From Oryzias latipes (Eukaryota > Chordata > Actinopteri > Beloniformes > Adrianichthyidae), in the NCBI RefSeq assembly GCF_002234675.1, contig NC_019867.2, positions 2,002,001 through 2,066,000 of the forward strand: a stretch of DNA of 64,000 bases. Reading direction: 5' to 3'. The notes below the pieces were generated by a model, which searched no databases, had not been told where the DNA came from, and saw only the letters and a list, made by a program, of their open reading frames with translations. Both the position numbers and the translations under genes were made by a program. This document shows positions 1 to 12,898 of the stretch, one piece after another (position 1 is the first letter of the stretch; every line of letters starts with the position of its first letter).

Positions 1-419
1 GCAGACTGTGTTCCTTCTATAAAAAATGGGATTAAAAATGAAACTTTTCCAATCATGTCAGTTATTGATCCAATGTTTTTATGTTGTGATTTTTTTTTTT
101 TTTTTTTTTTGGTCCTACTTTTTCAATAAAGCTCAAGAAACGGAGCAGATTTCATCACATCCATCACTTTTATTTTAAAATGCTCAAATGTGTTTAATTT
201 GAAGTCCTTTTATTTTTTTAAACTCTCTCCTCTGATATTCAGACACTTTTGCTGATCATCTCAGTCAGATTATGTCCTGACAGGAAAAAAAAGTGAAGGC
301 CCTGTCAGCTTTGTACAGCCTTTGAAGCAAACTTGGGTGGGAGGAGGAGGAGGAGACTGATGAAGATGGCTGGTGTTGAAATCTGCCACAGAGGTTTTGT
401 TGACTGTTGTGCAGCGGAG

Positions 420-620
420 AGCTCATCAGCATGAAGGATGGGAACGTGAATACTTGGAGACGAGGGGCACTGCAGTGTATCTGCTCATTAGGCTGCCGAC
501 GCTGTAATTCTGCGAGCGAGCGGCTCTGCAATCAGAGGCCTATTCATTAGCATGGGGGGCCCATTTTCATCTGCAACCACTTGAAGCTGCCAATCACAGA
601 GGCAGACGCATGGCAGGATG
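420..620. promoter_or_regulatory. Candidate homeodomain-rich enhancer 3' of lhx6
   Basis: This is a moderately GC-rich, non-repetitive block in otherwise AT-rich DNA. It carries several TAAT/ATTA cores, including an ATTCATTAGCAT homeodomain/POU-like string near 541-552, and the NK2-like core CACTTGA near 578-584. The 14-base string CACTTGAAGCTGCC recurs upstream of lhx6 near 10226-10239. The function is inferred only from motif density and from proximity to a developmental gene. Confidence 0.3.
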
Positions 621-1255
621 ACAAATCGGGGTGGCTCAAAGGCTCTGGGTGGGGGGGGGGGGACGCAGGGAGGGAGACGTGCCTTCGGGCTGGAGTGAGA
701 TGGAGGCAGAAAGTTTGTTTTTGTGCAGTGTAGTGCTGGCAGGTGGCCCCAACCGCGCCAGCCTGATTATCATCTGCGCTCGGCAGGAAGGCGGCTTTTT
801 GTTCTGAGGAGCCGCCGCAGCTTCCCTGACGGGATTCAATCAACTGATGCTCAAGGATCCAAAGGCGGCGAAGGTATAAGTTAAAGACTCGACGCCCTCC
901 TCATGGCTCGTCCGTCAAATACAAAGAAATAAAAACAAAGGTTGTGAGTTTGGTTGTTCCTCATTTTTGTCTGATTTTTTTTATTTTAATTTTTTTATAA
1001 TCACGCAATGTGTGAGGCCAGAACTGCAATGAGACATGCTGCTTTATCCAAAAATGAGATGGTTTATTTTCACAAAATTACAGGTTTGATTGTCAAACTA
1101 AAGGCAACAGTCACAACTTCCCATTATCTTTATTTGCATCCAATGTGATTTTATGCACTAAAATTACATTCATGTAGATTTTTATTTAAAAATAATAAAT
1201 CCAATAACTTTGCGTTAACAGACTTGACAATTTACACCCAAGTTTAATGCATTAG

Positions 1256-1716
1256 TCGAGCTTTGACGCGTCAGCATCCAGGTGTCAGCATCCAGCTTCA
1301 ACGCATACGCGTTCAGGTATGGATGATGACATGTCAAACCTGGACGTGTCATCATCCAGCTTTGACGCGTCTACTTTCGAGGTGTCAGCGTCCAGGTTCG
1401 ACGTGTCAAACCTGGATGATGACGCGTCAGCATCCAGCTTGAACGCATACGCATCCAGGTATGGATGCTGACATGTCAAACCTGGACGCGTCATCATCCA
1501 GCTTTGACGCGTCTACTTTCGAGGTGTAAGCTGGATGCTGACACGTCCAGGTTTGAGGCGTCGAACCTGGACGTGTCAACATCCGGCTTCAACGCGTCGA
1601 GTTTCGAGGTGTCAGCGTCCAGGTTCGACGTGTTCGACGTGTCAGCATCCATACCTGGACGCGTATGCGTTGAAGCTGGATGCTGACGCGTCATCATCCA
1701 GGTTTGACGCACCAGA
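1256..1716. repeat. Minisatellite of 15-base units with inverted arms
   Basis: The array is made of diverged units of about 15 bases built from strings such as GACGCGTC, CATCCAG and AACCTGGA. A longer segment of about 75 bases recurs almost unchanged at about 1316 and 1453. The left arm (around 1267-1330) and right arm (around 1640-1700) are rough reverse complements, so a hairpin is possible. Because the unit is a multiple of three, every frame stays partly open and reads as repeating Asp/Ser/Ala peptides on both strands. I regard those frames as artefacts. Confidence 0.85.
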
Positions 1717-2814
1717 CTGTAAAAATGTTTCTACATTTTGTTTTTACAGCCAATGGTCAGAACTTCTTCATGAACCTTTTGGCTCAATGTTTAAGAATTG
1801 CTAATAAATAAATAACTAGTTTAAATACTTTTTTTCCTCTCATTTATTTTAAGCCTTTTTCCTCCCTCTGATCTTATTTTCTGACACTATCTAAATATTT
1901 AAAAGGTTTAGTTTAGTTTTTCTTATCTTCTTTTCATCGCATTTTTGATCCAAACCTTTTAATGTTTTAAAAAAGGATAAATGAGAAAATGCGGATACAT
2001 TCAGTCCTGATACATCCTGCAATATTAAAGTCTGTAAAATACCAAAAAACAAAATGTCTGAATTAGTGGAGGATTCAAACAAACCTGCTTTTTTCTTTAT
2101 TATATTGTTATTTGAAGCCCTTTAATAGCTCATTCACTTGCTTTATTCCCGGCACGTTTTCATCGGAGTGTCTGTCTTTTGTCCATCGTGGAGACGTCAC
2201 ACTCCAGCGAGGTCTTCTTTCCACCAAAACATGGAGACAAACTTCTGTGTTTTCCTTCCTGAGGTGCTCTTTCTCTGTGTGTGAAACAGTGATGTGTTCT
2301 CTGCCAAAGCACCACTGGAAATGCACTGAGAAAAGAAGCCAACAGTAAATAGTTCTGCAGTTGAGCTACACTTTCTGGTCACTGCACCATAAAAATGTGT
2401 TTTTTGTTCTAATGATGGTATTGATTCACCTAAAGAGTCAGAGTCTTTGAACTCATCATATCTCATTTGTTCCACAGCAGCTTAAGTGCTACAGTTGGTC
2501 TGTAAATACCCTAAAAAAGCTCAGCAATCTGCCTGATCGATTGGCTTTATCTGTCTGTGAAGTCACAGCAGATTAATCCTACTGTCCTCCCAGAGGGTTA
2601 CAGAAGCTAAAGATGAGGATGATGATGATGATGAGCAGGCTGGAGGAGGAGTATTGGTCTGAGTGCAAACTCTTGGATCCTTGCAAAGATTTCTCCTTGT
2701 TTTTAGACATTCGAGAGAGATTTTTAGCAGGTTTGAATGACCAGAAAGATGACCGTCCGACTCGGAAAACGCACGTGAACCTTAAAAAAAACAACACATC
2801 TTCCAACACCACAT

Positions 2815-2985
2815 GACATTACACTGCACCTAAAGGTCAATTTATTTTATGAGTGGCGACACATCAGCAAATAAAACGTTATTAGGGATTTTCAATATAA
2901 TTTATTCCAGCTTTCAGGGCCAGACTGAATAGTTCGACGGGCTCCATGTGGCCCATGGGCCATAGTTTGCCCACCCCTGAGCTGA
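2815..2985 (-). mobile_element. hAT-like transposon end (fragment)
   Basis: On the minus strand the sequence ending at about 2982 begins CAGGGGTGGGCAAACTATGG and continues with GGCCCATGGGCC. This is the form of many hAT (Charlie-type) terminal repeats. No opposite terminus or transposase is visible, so only a remnant is called. The left limit is approximate. Confidence 0.5.
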
Positions 2986-4051
2986 GATCTAGAAATGAGG
3001 AAAAGACTATCAAAATGAGCCAAATTCCTAAAACTCCCAACTCTTGACGATAGAAAAACTGGATTTAAGACTCATAAAACCTTGAATTTGACCGGTTCAG
3101 TTTAGGTTTCTGCTGGTGCTTATTTTGGAAACAAAACTGTAGATTGATGTTCTAAGAATAAGTTGTAGTTTTTTATTTTATGAGGATTTATTAAGATGGG
3201 CCGACACCTACTTTTTACTCTACTTTTTGTCACTGTAATCATAACAAACTACAATTTGCTATAAAAATACTTCTTATTGGGCTGTTTATTCATTTTGAAG
3301 TAATTCTATTTAGCAGTTAGCATATTTTTCCTTTTTGAATGCTTGTGTAGAACTCCTTGTTTCTAGATTTTGAGATTTTAGTCTCAGGTTTCATGCCTCG
3401 CTTCACAGACTGATCATTTTATTGCTTTAAGTCTTTTTCTTCTGGTTTCGGTGTTTTGCTGTGACCTCTTGCTGCAGTGCATCTCCAGGATTCTGGCTTC
3501 ACTTTGAGCTGCAGTCTCATCAGTTTCTTTCCCAGTTTCCCTTTGACTGCATCGTCATAATCTCAGATGCACGCACACACACACACACACATGAATCTTC
3601 ATTTTAAATCCATTTCAGAACAGATCCCATACATTTTATTAAATCATAGCAGTTTTTTTTCTGTTAGAAATACAGTCACTAACTTGTTCACGTGGAGACA
3701 CATTTAAAAGTGCTTTTAAAAAAAGGTTTGCTCTGAATAAATACGCCTCTGAAGACGGGACAAGGACGACAAAGCTGCAGATGTGCTCATGACAAACAGA
3801 CAAAAAAGGCTGAGGTTTTCTGTCACACTGACTCATTTTTGCTTTTAGAAAGCTCACGGTGCACGAAATGAAAAGTCCTGACCTGATGGTGGGAAAAGGG
3901 AATAAGGGAACTCTTCCTCTTTACATAAAAAATATTTAAATCAATTCCCGTCTCAGCTTGAGGCCGTCGCCACAGATGGAACAGCAGAGATCCTGCAGCA
4001 CGGAGCCGGACGCCGACGGGACGCCAACAGAACTTCCTCAGAGGCAGCAGG

Positions 4052-7000
4052 TCAGCGGCTGATGGGGAGCTGTGGTAAGGAGATGGACGGGTGCGTCAGG
4101 TGACCCGGGGCGGCCAGGACGGAGAAAGGATGAGCTGTACCGGCAAGGACAGAACACAGAGAGCATGATGAGCGTCACTGGAAGAGCATCGCAAGAAAAC
4201 TGGTTGAAATCTCAGTTCAGTCCCAATCGAGGAAATGAGGTCAGAACTTTTGATGTGATGAAACCAAACATCACAACAGAATTCTGACAGATACCTGCTG
4301 ATGCAGAAGAAACACAAACGGCGAGCAAAATAAGAGCAATCCATCTGTACAGGTTTTAACCAGATTCCAGCTCAGACCAGGAAAACAAAGACGTTCATGG
4401 ATCTGTGTGTCTGCAGGTGGAGGATCAGAAAGGGGCGGAGCTGGAAGCTTGTGGCCCCGCCCAGCGTATTTTCGATGTCACAAAAACAATCTTTTTAAAG
4501 CAGTATTTTCTTTATCTGCACCTGATTCACAGCAATTTGAATAAAGAAATATTCAGAAATGCAATTTTCATTTTCTTTATACATGTGCTCCATGGTCAGG
4601 AAAATGCAACTAGATGTTAAAAACACTAAAAACCAAATTTTCATCAGAGAAGGGCCTTTAAAAAATGATTTATTTCAATGTTCAGATTTATTTTATAGAA
4701 GAAAATCAACTGGAAATTGTTTCACTCTTTTAAAAAAAAAATACTTCCACGTTAAAACAATAACATGCCATTTTTGCATTATTTTGTCTGTTATTCTGAT
4801 AAATATGAACTATTTTGTTCATTTCAGACCTAAAACACAAATGTTTAAAATCTTTTAATACAGTAATTTAGTCGTGAAACACAAAGATCTCTGTACTTTA
4901 CACCAATTTGAATGAATACTAGTATTTTCAAAGTGCATTCTGCCTTGAGGCAACATGATTTTAGTTTTTTTCAGACCCTCAAGGCAAAAAGCCACAACCT
5001 GCATGCGGCTCAGAGGCTTGACTGATGGAGAAGAGACTCGTCGATAGAGGAGGAAAAGAGCAGCAAAAACCTCGTTCTGCTGCACTAAAGAGGAGAACAC
5101 AACACTGTCGCCCGTCTATAAATCTGCTTCCATCCGATCAAACAGCTGTCCCATCAAAGAACATAAAAAAAATAATCCCATCCCCTGGGGAGGTGATTGG
5201 GAGGCAGTGGGATTAATTGCTTGCCATTGATTCAGTAATTGATTGGTGATGAACCATTGTTTATCCCACTCTGGGAATTGAACCCTGGTTTCCTGCGTGG
5301 TAGCCTCTCACCTTAACAACTGAGCTACCCAGCCACTAACATATGAAGTATGAGCTGTGAATGTGAGACCATTATTTAGTTATTGATCTAATCTGATCTA
5401 TTTTAGACACATTTTTTACATTTCTTGGAAGTTTTACATTGAAACTGAAATGTTCATAAACTGAATCTTGCTTTCCTGTGTTATTTGGGAAAAAATGAAG
5501 GAGTTGTAAAATATCCAAATGGTTATTATTATTGTTATTATATTGTGAAAAACAAAAGCAGCTGAGCCTTATTTGGCTGAAAAATTTAATCATTTTGGCC
5601 AAATTTCAAAAGAAGGTAGAACATCTCAAAGCTGCAGCACCTGGAGGGCATTTTTAACTATCAGCTGGATGCAGAAGCAGATGAAAAGGGACTGTGGAGC
5701 TGCAAGATGAGCAAGATTTTGTTTTTTAAGTAGAAAACAATGCAAGAAACCAAATAAAAGAGCTCAAACCCAAAGCTCCAGACTCACTGTCCAGGTAACT
5801 GTGCAGCGTCAGGAGGTGTGGCCTGTCCGGGCTGCTGAATGGCGAATAGTGGATGTCTTCTGGCAGAGACGGGGGCATCCTGGACAGGGGGGCGCTCTGG
5901 GAGAAGCTGCTCTGCGGCGGCTGCTTTTTGTGCCGAGCCCGGCAGTTCTGAAACCAGACCTTCAGAGGATTTCAGAGCGTGAGCGTGCAGCTGCAGGGAG
6001 GAGCGTCTGACATTATGCAGGCGAGGTTTCAGGCTGTCACTGCGGTCGCCCCGTTTATTTTGGCACGGGCTGCGGGGGGTTTGATCCCATCACACTAAAG
6101 GGTGTTAATGTGTAAAACACAGTCAATCTGCTACTCTTTTCTTTTTTTTTTACTAAATACCTACTTCTAGTTTCATCTCCAACGGTTTTAAAGTACAAAC
6201 CTTAAATAAAATTCTTAAATATTCCCAAAACTTTGCCTCTTTTGAGACACAAACTCCCAAATTTTCCTGAAAATCTGACGGCAGAAGGCAGGAAGAGCTA
6301 TAATTTGATAGATTGCATGAAAGAAGCTTGGGATCTATTTGAATAAGTGAACTTTTCTGTTCAAAGATCAATCAATCAAAGTATTGGCGTTTTATAGTTT
6401 CTTTAGCCTTTTCTTTTACAAACCATCTTCTAGTGTTAATGTGACACTGGTCATCACCGACCTGTATGACTCGTCTGCTCAGACCCGTCATCTCTGCCAG
6501 TTTCTGCAGCGTCTGCGCATCGGGGTTGTTGTCCTGGGCGAACTGCGTCTGCATCACCTGCAAGAAGACAGAGCCACGGATGAGCAAAGCTGCGCCGCTG
6601 CGCCTCAGCTCGCTGCAGAGAGGATGCTTTACCTGCAGCTGCTCAGAGGTGAACGACGTCCGCGCCCTCTTGGCTGGTTTGGGCTGGCAGTCCTGATCGG
6701 AGGGCAGCGCCCCCTCTAGAGTCAGCCCCGTGCCTGGAGAGGAAACCATAAAAAACATTCACAATGAGCTCCACCAAAACCACCGCTGGGAAAAGTTTCA
6801 TCACTCCAGAGCAAAACGGAGCCAAGGAAACAGAGGTTTTTCTACAAAACAAACTGTCTTTCCTCGTTCTGAAATGAATGAGTCTCTTTATTTCTTAAAA
6901 GTCAATTCTGTCTCAATTCATGTAGTTTAAAATGTATTTAAGGATTGAAGCAGTTTTGAGCTTTTTGTTTGCTGCAACGGGAAAAACACATTAATAATAT

Positions 7001-9670
7001 TAAAAAAGATAGCAAATAGGAATCTAGAAGCATCTGATTTCAGATAACCAAAACATTTCTTTTGTTTTTGCGAATTGCAGAACAAATAAGACACAAACTT
7101 TCTAAAATACCCCCCTCCCAAAAAAAACAAAAAAACCAAAACATCTGGATTTATAATAAGATGTGCTCCAGTTAAGGAAAATTCATTTGCTCCTCTTTGA
7201 GGAAGAGAGACATATCTGGAGACTGTGCTCCTAATTTACACATTTAAGCATTAAAAAAGACTCTTTGAATCATTTTTAGTTGAGCTTTTGGTTCTTCTTT
7301 GATTATTAAAGTTCAGTCATAACTCTGGTTTAGTTAAACTCTTTTTCTTCTGCTTTCATAATAATTTCTGAATCTGGAACAATCTTTTATTCGGCCACGA
7401 GAGATTTAACTCAAACATTTGGAGGAACTTTTTTTCCTTTCAAATGTTTTAAATGATTTGCTGATAAATCAACAACATTTCTGGATATGACAATACTATT
7501 ACAGTTCTGAAAACACCAAAATATGAGATCGTTTGAATGAGTTTCTCTGATTTCTGTTTAGGGAACACTAATCCGAAATTTCCAGATCATCAGGACGATT
7601 CATTCTGAATTTTTAAAGATCACTTTTTACAGATTTTTCACAGGATTGTGTGGAAAATATAAATTTGAATGAAGTGGACACGGATCTGGTGCTTTGAAAT
7701 AATAAACATAACTGTATTTAAGATGTGAATTTTCCTAAATGAAGGTTTGTAATCCTCAATCCGGTGGATTATTGGGATTATCGTTACCGCTCTCGGCCGC
7801 CCTGCGCAGGTTGTCCAGCATGATGTCGTAGTGGCTGCGGCACAGCACCCTGCCCTCCACCAGGCCGAACTCCTCCCCGGTGGACAGCTGCCGTTTGCAC
7901 GAGAAGCAGGCGAAGCAGGCCAGGTGGTACACGCTGCCGCGCGCGCGCCGCACCCAGTCGCTGGCGTACACCTGGCGGCCGCACTGCGCGCACTTGGTGC
8001 CGAACCTACTGTGGGGAGGGGGAGGACATGCGCACTTAGGGTCTGCCCGCTGCGCACAGCGTGAGGTCTGAGGCTGCAAGTCACGTGTTTAGATTTAAAA
8101 AATCCACTTCTAAAAATTGTTATTTATAAAAAAATGTTGCTGCTGCTGATAAAGATGCTAAATCTGCTGAAGATCGAAACAGGATCAATAAAGTCTGCGG
8201 TGATCATTTAACACATTTTAGAAAAACTGTCAGAAATTCAATATATTCAGTTTATTTTATTGAAATAAAAAAATTAAGACTGAAACATTTTTACGCTTGG
8301 CAACAAAGCAGAACTTTTTATGTTGCATAAATGTTTTTCCCTAATTCTTTTAATTTAAGTCTTTTATAGGAAATAGTTTTAATTATTTTATTATTTATGT
8401 CATTTTTTAATGTTTACTACAAATTCTATTGTTTTTAAACTTAAACAAGAAATGAAACATTTTTCATATTTTCAGATTTACTATGAATAAGCGACAGAAT
8501 GCAGAAGAAATCGTACTTTACTTTATTTCACTTTTGTTTTGTCAAAGGGCCAAATCAGTGAACTCCAGCCTTGTGTTTCCTCACCGAAAAAAAAATATTT
8601 ATCTGACATGTTTTCAGCAGAATCCTTGATCGAGTCTCTCGGATTTTTTCTAAATTTAGGCCTCAAATAATTAAAAGCAAATATCTAAACACGGTTAATA
8701 ATTTTCACCAATTCGTTTAGTTGCTAACAAATATTTTATTTTTTAGAATCTAAAGCTTTTAAAAATATTTCTGTAATTGGAAATCTAAACGGGACAGTAT
8801 TGGATCATTTATTGACACAATTTCCTGTCAGAATATTTTAATTTAATGTCGACAAATTAACGTTAGCAAATGTGCCGCGTGCGTGCGTCACGTGGCTCTT
8901 ACCTGAAGTAATCCAGTTTGCAGTAGATCTCCTTGTTTTTGACGTAGCAGCTGCTGTGTTGGTGCAGAGACGCTCTGCACACGGAGCACTCCAGACAACC
9001 CAAATGCCAGTTCAGGTTATTCACCTGCGAACCGGAACGCAAAGGGCGCCGTTAACGACCGGAAATTCAGGCCTGGGGCTTTTATTGTGACATGAAAACG
9101 GGGTTCAATGAAGACCGGTTGCATCGGATTCCTGTTTGACATCTGACAGGTGAGCGGGGTTCACTTCCTCGAGCGGTGGCAGGTGTGATTCCTCACCTTG
9201 AGCAGGTACCGGTCGTGGATCTCAATGCCGCAGTTGGCGCACTGGTTTTTGGCCGCTGGGGAGCAGAGGCAGGCGGCCTCTGACGGGCTGGATTCTCCGG
9301 ACTCCTTCTTTATCTCCGACTTAGACTGCGTAAAGAAACACATTTGCAGCAAATCCACTCTTAAATAAATCACTAATATTTTGGTTAAGGGAGCATTTTT
9401 GTTCTCATTAAACATTTTGCGCAAAGAATTAAAACAAATATCCCACATTTTTGCGCGCAGTTGTGGTTTGATCTAAACTTCTTTTTTTCTCCTGAAAATA
9501 AGTTTCGTAGGATCGCTGATCATAAACATCCCCACTGGAGCAGGCGACTCTCCTCCTCATGATCAACTAACAGCGCCATTCCATCGTGCGTAAAGTTCAG
9601 GAAAAGCACCAGAAATACAAAGCAATACAAAGCCCGCAAACGCAACCCGTCCAGATGTCTGACTCACCAT
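4052..9670 (-). CDS. lhx6: LIM-homeodomain transcription factor Lhx6
   Basis: Eight coding exons on the minus strand: 9668-9670, 9197-9325, 8903-9024, 7788-8008, 6633-6733, 6462-6557, 5788-5959 and 4052-4134. All junctions are GT-AG, phases agree, and the product is 308 residues. LIM domain 1 starts at Cys30 ([15 protein letters not shown]) and LIM domain 2 at Cys91 ([19 protein letters not shown]); both show the zinc-binding Cys/His pattern. The homeodomain covers about residues 180-239, with [12 protein letters not shown] as recognition helix. The tail HPFSVL...QLPISR matches LHX6 better than LHX8. In mammals LHX6 is a nuclear factor for forebrain interneurons and jaw/tooth mesenchyme. The N-terminus is shorter than the human one. 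The chosen ATG is the only codon of its exon, so an alternative upstream first exon is possible. The intron at 6558-6632 is only 75 bases. Confidence 0.92.
5174..5338 (-). mobile_element. tRNA-derived SINE
   Basis: On the minus strand, from about 5336 down to 5265, the sequence has a tRNA-like head: an A box (TAGCTCAGTTGTTAAGG, plus positions 5311-5327) and a B box (GGTTCAATTCC, 5274-5284). The acceptor ends do not pair and no clean anticodon arm forms, so this is a SINE head and not a working tRNA gene. The tail running to about 5174 is unique to the element. It lies in the last lhx6 intron. Confidence 0.6.
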
Positions 9671-10760
9671 TTTTCCTTCTTGAATGCCGCCTATTTGGAG
9701 AAGAAACGGAGCTTGCTCTGCGCATTACGCATCTCTAACCCAACCCGCACTATATCCGGTCCAAAACAACGAATTACGGTTTCTCTTGCATTTAAACCCT
9801 AGCAACAAAAGAAAATTTTGATGCAATTAACAGAAGGGGGGGGGGGGGGGGACTACATGTGATCGATCCTTCTTGCGCGCAATGGGAGGCTGTGGCGCAA
9901 TCAAACGCCAGTAAAAGGAAAGGATGGCGCGAAATCTGCAATTAGTGGAGGATTGAGACGCTTCGCCTGATAAGAGGCAACCCGAGTGTCAATTTCAACT
10001 GCCAATCAAAAAGGGGGCAACAACAACTACCAAGCTAAGAGGGCAAAAACAGGCGGCGCGCCCCAATTTCAATAGCCACAAAATCGAAAATCGAAAAATC
10101 TTTATAAAGTGAAGAGCTTCCACTGGAGATCGGTCTATTCATAACAGACAATGCGCAGAAACTGCGGCTGATCTTCAGACATAAAGGAGCTTGATTGTCT
10201 CTTTCTCGTGATGGACCCATTTAAGCACTTGAAGCTGCCGCGCGTGATTACAGCTGCATTCAGGGACTGCCAGAAATCTGCGTTTGGGGGGTAATCTTGG
10301 ACTCCGTGTTGTCCTTCGCGCCTCGAAATCACCAGGAATGCAGCATTATGTTAATTACCGGTTGCGGCATAAATATTGGAGGCCGTTTAAATGGGTGAGA
10401 TGGCCCGCGTGGACGTCAAAGCGAGCTTGATCCGGGAAAAATCCTCCCAAAGCAGAGCAAGCACCGACCGGCGCGGTTTATAATCCTGAGCATCATAGAG
10501 ACGGAGCAAGATCATTCCGGGGGGCTGCGAGGCTCCGAACGGCTCTGCTCCACTTTTCTATGGTTCCGGAGGAAAATAATCCACGGGCAGCGCGGCGCGT
10601 CACTGCAGCAGCTCCTGCGTCTCGCTCCCATTTGGCTGTGGCGTCTCCGCGCCTCGACTCTGACTTTGCTCTCTGTGAGGCAGGATGTGATGCTGGTGGA
10701 CCTGCAGCCCCGGGTTCAAACCCCCCCCCCCCCCCCCCCCCCCCCCATGTAGACTGAGGG
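9671..10760 (-). promoter_or_regulatory. lhx6 5' region and probable promoter
   Basis: This GC-richer, CpG-containing stretch lies immediately upstream of the lhx6 start codon and should hold the 5' untranslated region and promoter. A poly-G run sits near 9837-9851 and a poly-C run near 10720-10746. The NK2-type core CACTTGA at about 10226-10232 is notable because mammalian Lhx6 is a direct target of Nkx2-1. The transcription start cannot be placed from sequence alone. Long open frames on either side of the poly-C tract are not believable as genes. Confidence 0.4.
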
Positions 10761-12640
10761 CGTGAGTTCACCGCAGTCTGCCTGAGGCCGCCTCTCCGAA
10801 GCCACAATCTGATCACGCAGAGCATGAAGTGACAGATCTTGACTTCTTTAGACTGATCCCATCGAGATGATGGATGCTCTGATTCGTTCCTGCTTGTCTT
10901 CAACTTTTACATCCATGATCACAAAATGCACAACAAAACCTGCAGCTGAAGATGAATTCATCCTTTTTGGGTGGAAACAAACTGCTTTTCTTCAGTCTTA
11001 GTGGGTTTGAGGTCAGAATCAAGCAGCAAACGTTTCATTTTTGGCTCCTCTGGTTAAAATAGACACGAAAACACAACAATAGCATTAAAATGATTGATTT
11101 CAAAATGTGTTTTTAATTGTTAAAAGGAATTGATGAGTCACTTTTTATCCAGTTTGCACTTTTCCTCTTTATGACAATGAGCAGAAAATAAATCAAAAAG
11201 CATGAAGTTTGTCCACATTTTGCGCAGCTTTTTCTATTTTTCTCAAACAACTTTTTAATATAAATGAGCAAAATCATTTTTGCATTTTAAACTTTAATCC
11301 ATAGGAACAATGTGTGAAATAATGCTTCACAAAATGCATGAAAAATAGGGACACTGAAACAAATACGAATCAATTAATTAATAAAGTAAAAAAGGCAGAA
11401 ATAATCAGTTTTCTTCTTTCTTTTCCTCTGATATTGCATTATTTTTGTGATTGTTTTGTGGGAACCAAATAAAATAAATTCAACTGAAATACATCTCAAC
11501 ATTTGCATTTAAAAGAAATGCAGAAAGTAGATTTTTTCAAATAAATTCCAAGCAGACAAAGTTTAGCTTCACCAAATGCTGAGTTCTGACAACACAAAGA
11601 GCTTCACGAGGAATAAGAAAAGAAATTATGATTATTGCAAATCCTTGAGAAAAGGCTCACATCTGAAGAAAGAAGTCGTCTAATTTATTGAAACTTTCAT
11701 GTTTTATTCTTCTTTCAGATCGTGATACAGTTAAAGTCCTAATAATAACTTGTATTGTTATCACTATTTTACAAAACTATAATAGTATTTATTTATTTAT
11801 TTAATCAAAAACAGATTTTAAAATCAATAAACATGTTATAAATATTTGCGATAAAAATGAATAATGAAAACTTTTCCAAAAGCAATTCAACAATTTTTAA
11901 AATACATTTGTTACCAAAAATCTGCTTTTTTACAGGAACTTTTTCAAATTTTCGCTGTCATAAAAAGTTTCCAGATCTAAACATTTAAGGAATTTTTTTC
12001 TTTTACAGTAAACTTCAATAGAGTAAAATGGCTAAAAGTAAAGGTTACAGCCAAATCAATAAAGCTGTCATTGTCATTGATCGAGTAAAAAGCATTCATC
12101 GTCTCCGTCTCTCACAGTAATGGCTTTTGGCAGCTTTGAGTATTAACTCTAATTACCGGCTGCAGGAGTGTGGAAGGGTCCATTAGGGATCCCATTTAGT
12201 CCACCTCAGAGCTGCTCAGACCCCACCCGGCTGGAGATTCTTCTCTCTCTAAACATGAGATTTGGGAGAGGAAACCACGTTTGAGGCTTAATTTGTTACG
12301 GACGTTCAACTAATGAGCTAAAAAAAAGACTTTCACCTGAAATTCAGATGTCCTTCCTGCGGAAAGGGGAATCATTTCTCTTTTCTTTATGCATATTTTC
12401 AGGGGGAAAAAATCAGAGAATTGTGCTCTATAGTTTGGACTTTTGGAGACTTTTCTGTGGTTCTGTTTTAGCTTGTGTCAGTTTGGGTTGTCAATCACAA
12501 TCCCCAGCTGTGTGGGTTTGTGTTAGTGATCCTTAGAGTCTGGTTCTTCAGATCTTCACTGCTTTGACCTGCTTTCGTTTCTCCCTAACAAAGTTTATTT
12601 ATTAGTTCAACTTTGAAGTTTCTGTTCCACGAAGCTCATT
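10761..12640. other. Gene-free AT-rich DNA
   Basis: No exon, RNA gene or clear repeat was recognised in this AT-rich stretch. One more complex block near 12110-12215 contains ATTACCGGCTGCAGG and TTGGCAG strings. It could be a regulatory element, but the evidence is weak. Confidence 0.4.
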
Positions 12641-12895
12641 TTGGGTTTTACACCTCCAGGTACTGCTGGGTTTTTAGGTGGTCCGGGTCCATGGAGGGTC
12701 CTAGAGAGGAGCGGCTGCATCTTAAGGGGAGCGCAGGTGTGTCTTGCAGTTCCCTTGAGGCTCAGCGGCCGCATAGAGGAACGCCATGAAAATGGAACGT
12801 ACCATTGTCGTGCGTGTGGTAAGCGTACCACCTTGATATTTGGTCCGGGTCACCTGTGTCCCCGTACAGCTTTGACCCTTCCACCCATCGACCCA
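12640..12895 (-). repeat. Dispersed repeat family R1, partial copy
   Basis: Positions 12730-12830 are a reverse-complement match to about 40710-40800. Shared strings include GCAGGTGTGTC, GTGGTAAG and a GAACGTACCA-type core. The longer copy is at 40190-40870. I do not recognise the family. This copy ends where the Harbinger-like element begins. Confidence 0.6.
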
Positions 12896-12898
12896 TAA

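Larger units (their letters stand above)
1..4051. other. 3' flank of lhx6, no gene seen
   Basis: I see no convincing coding exon here; the short open frames lack splice partners and recognisable domains. The stretch holds a poly-T run near 90-110, a candidate regulatory block (about 420-620), a minisatellite (1256-1716), a transposon end (about 2815-2985) and a short CA microsatellite at 3573-3590. The left part of the lhx6 3' untranslated region should lie just below 4052, but its poly(A) site cannot be fixed from sequence alone. Confidence 0.6.

Noticed and set aside
1285-1804. Asp/Ser-rich open frames in the minisatellite
   Set aside because: The 15-base unit is divisible by three, so stops are avoided on both strands; no start context, splice partner or domain.
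5265-5336. Possible true tRNA gene on the minus strand
   Set aside because: A and B boxes are present, but the acceptor stem and anticodon arm do not pair; it fits a tRNA-derived SINE.
10493-10903. 136-codon minus-strand frame with a poly-Gly run
   Set aside because: It depends on translating a poly-C/poly-G tract in the lhx6 5' region; no homology was recognised.
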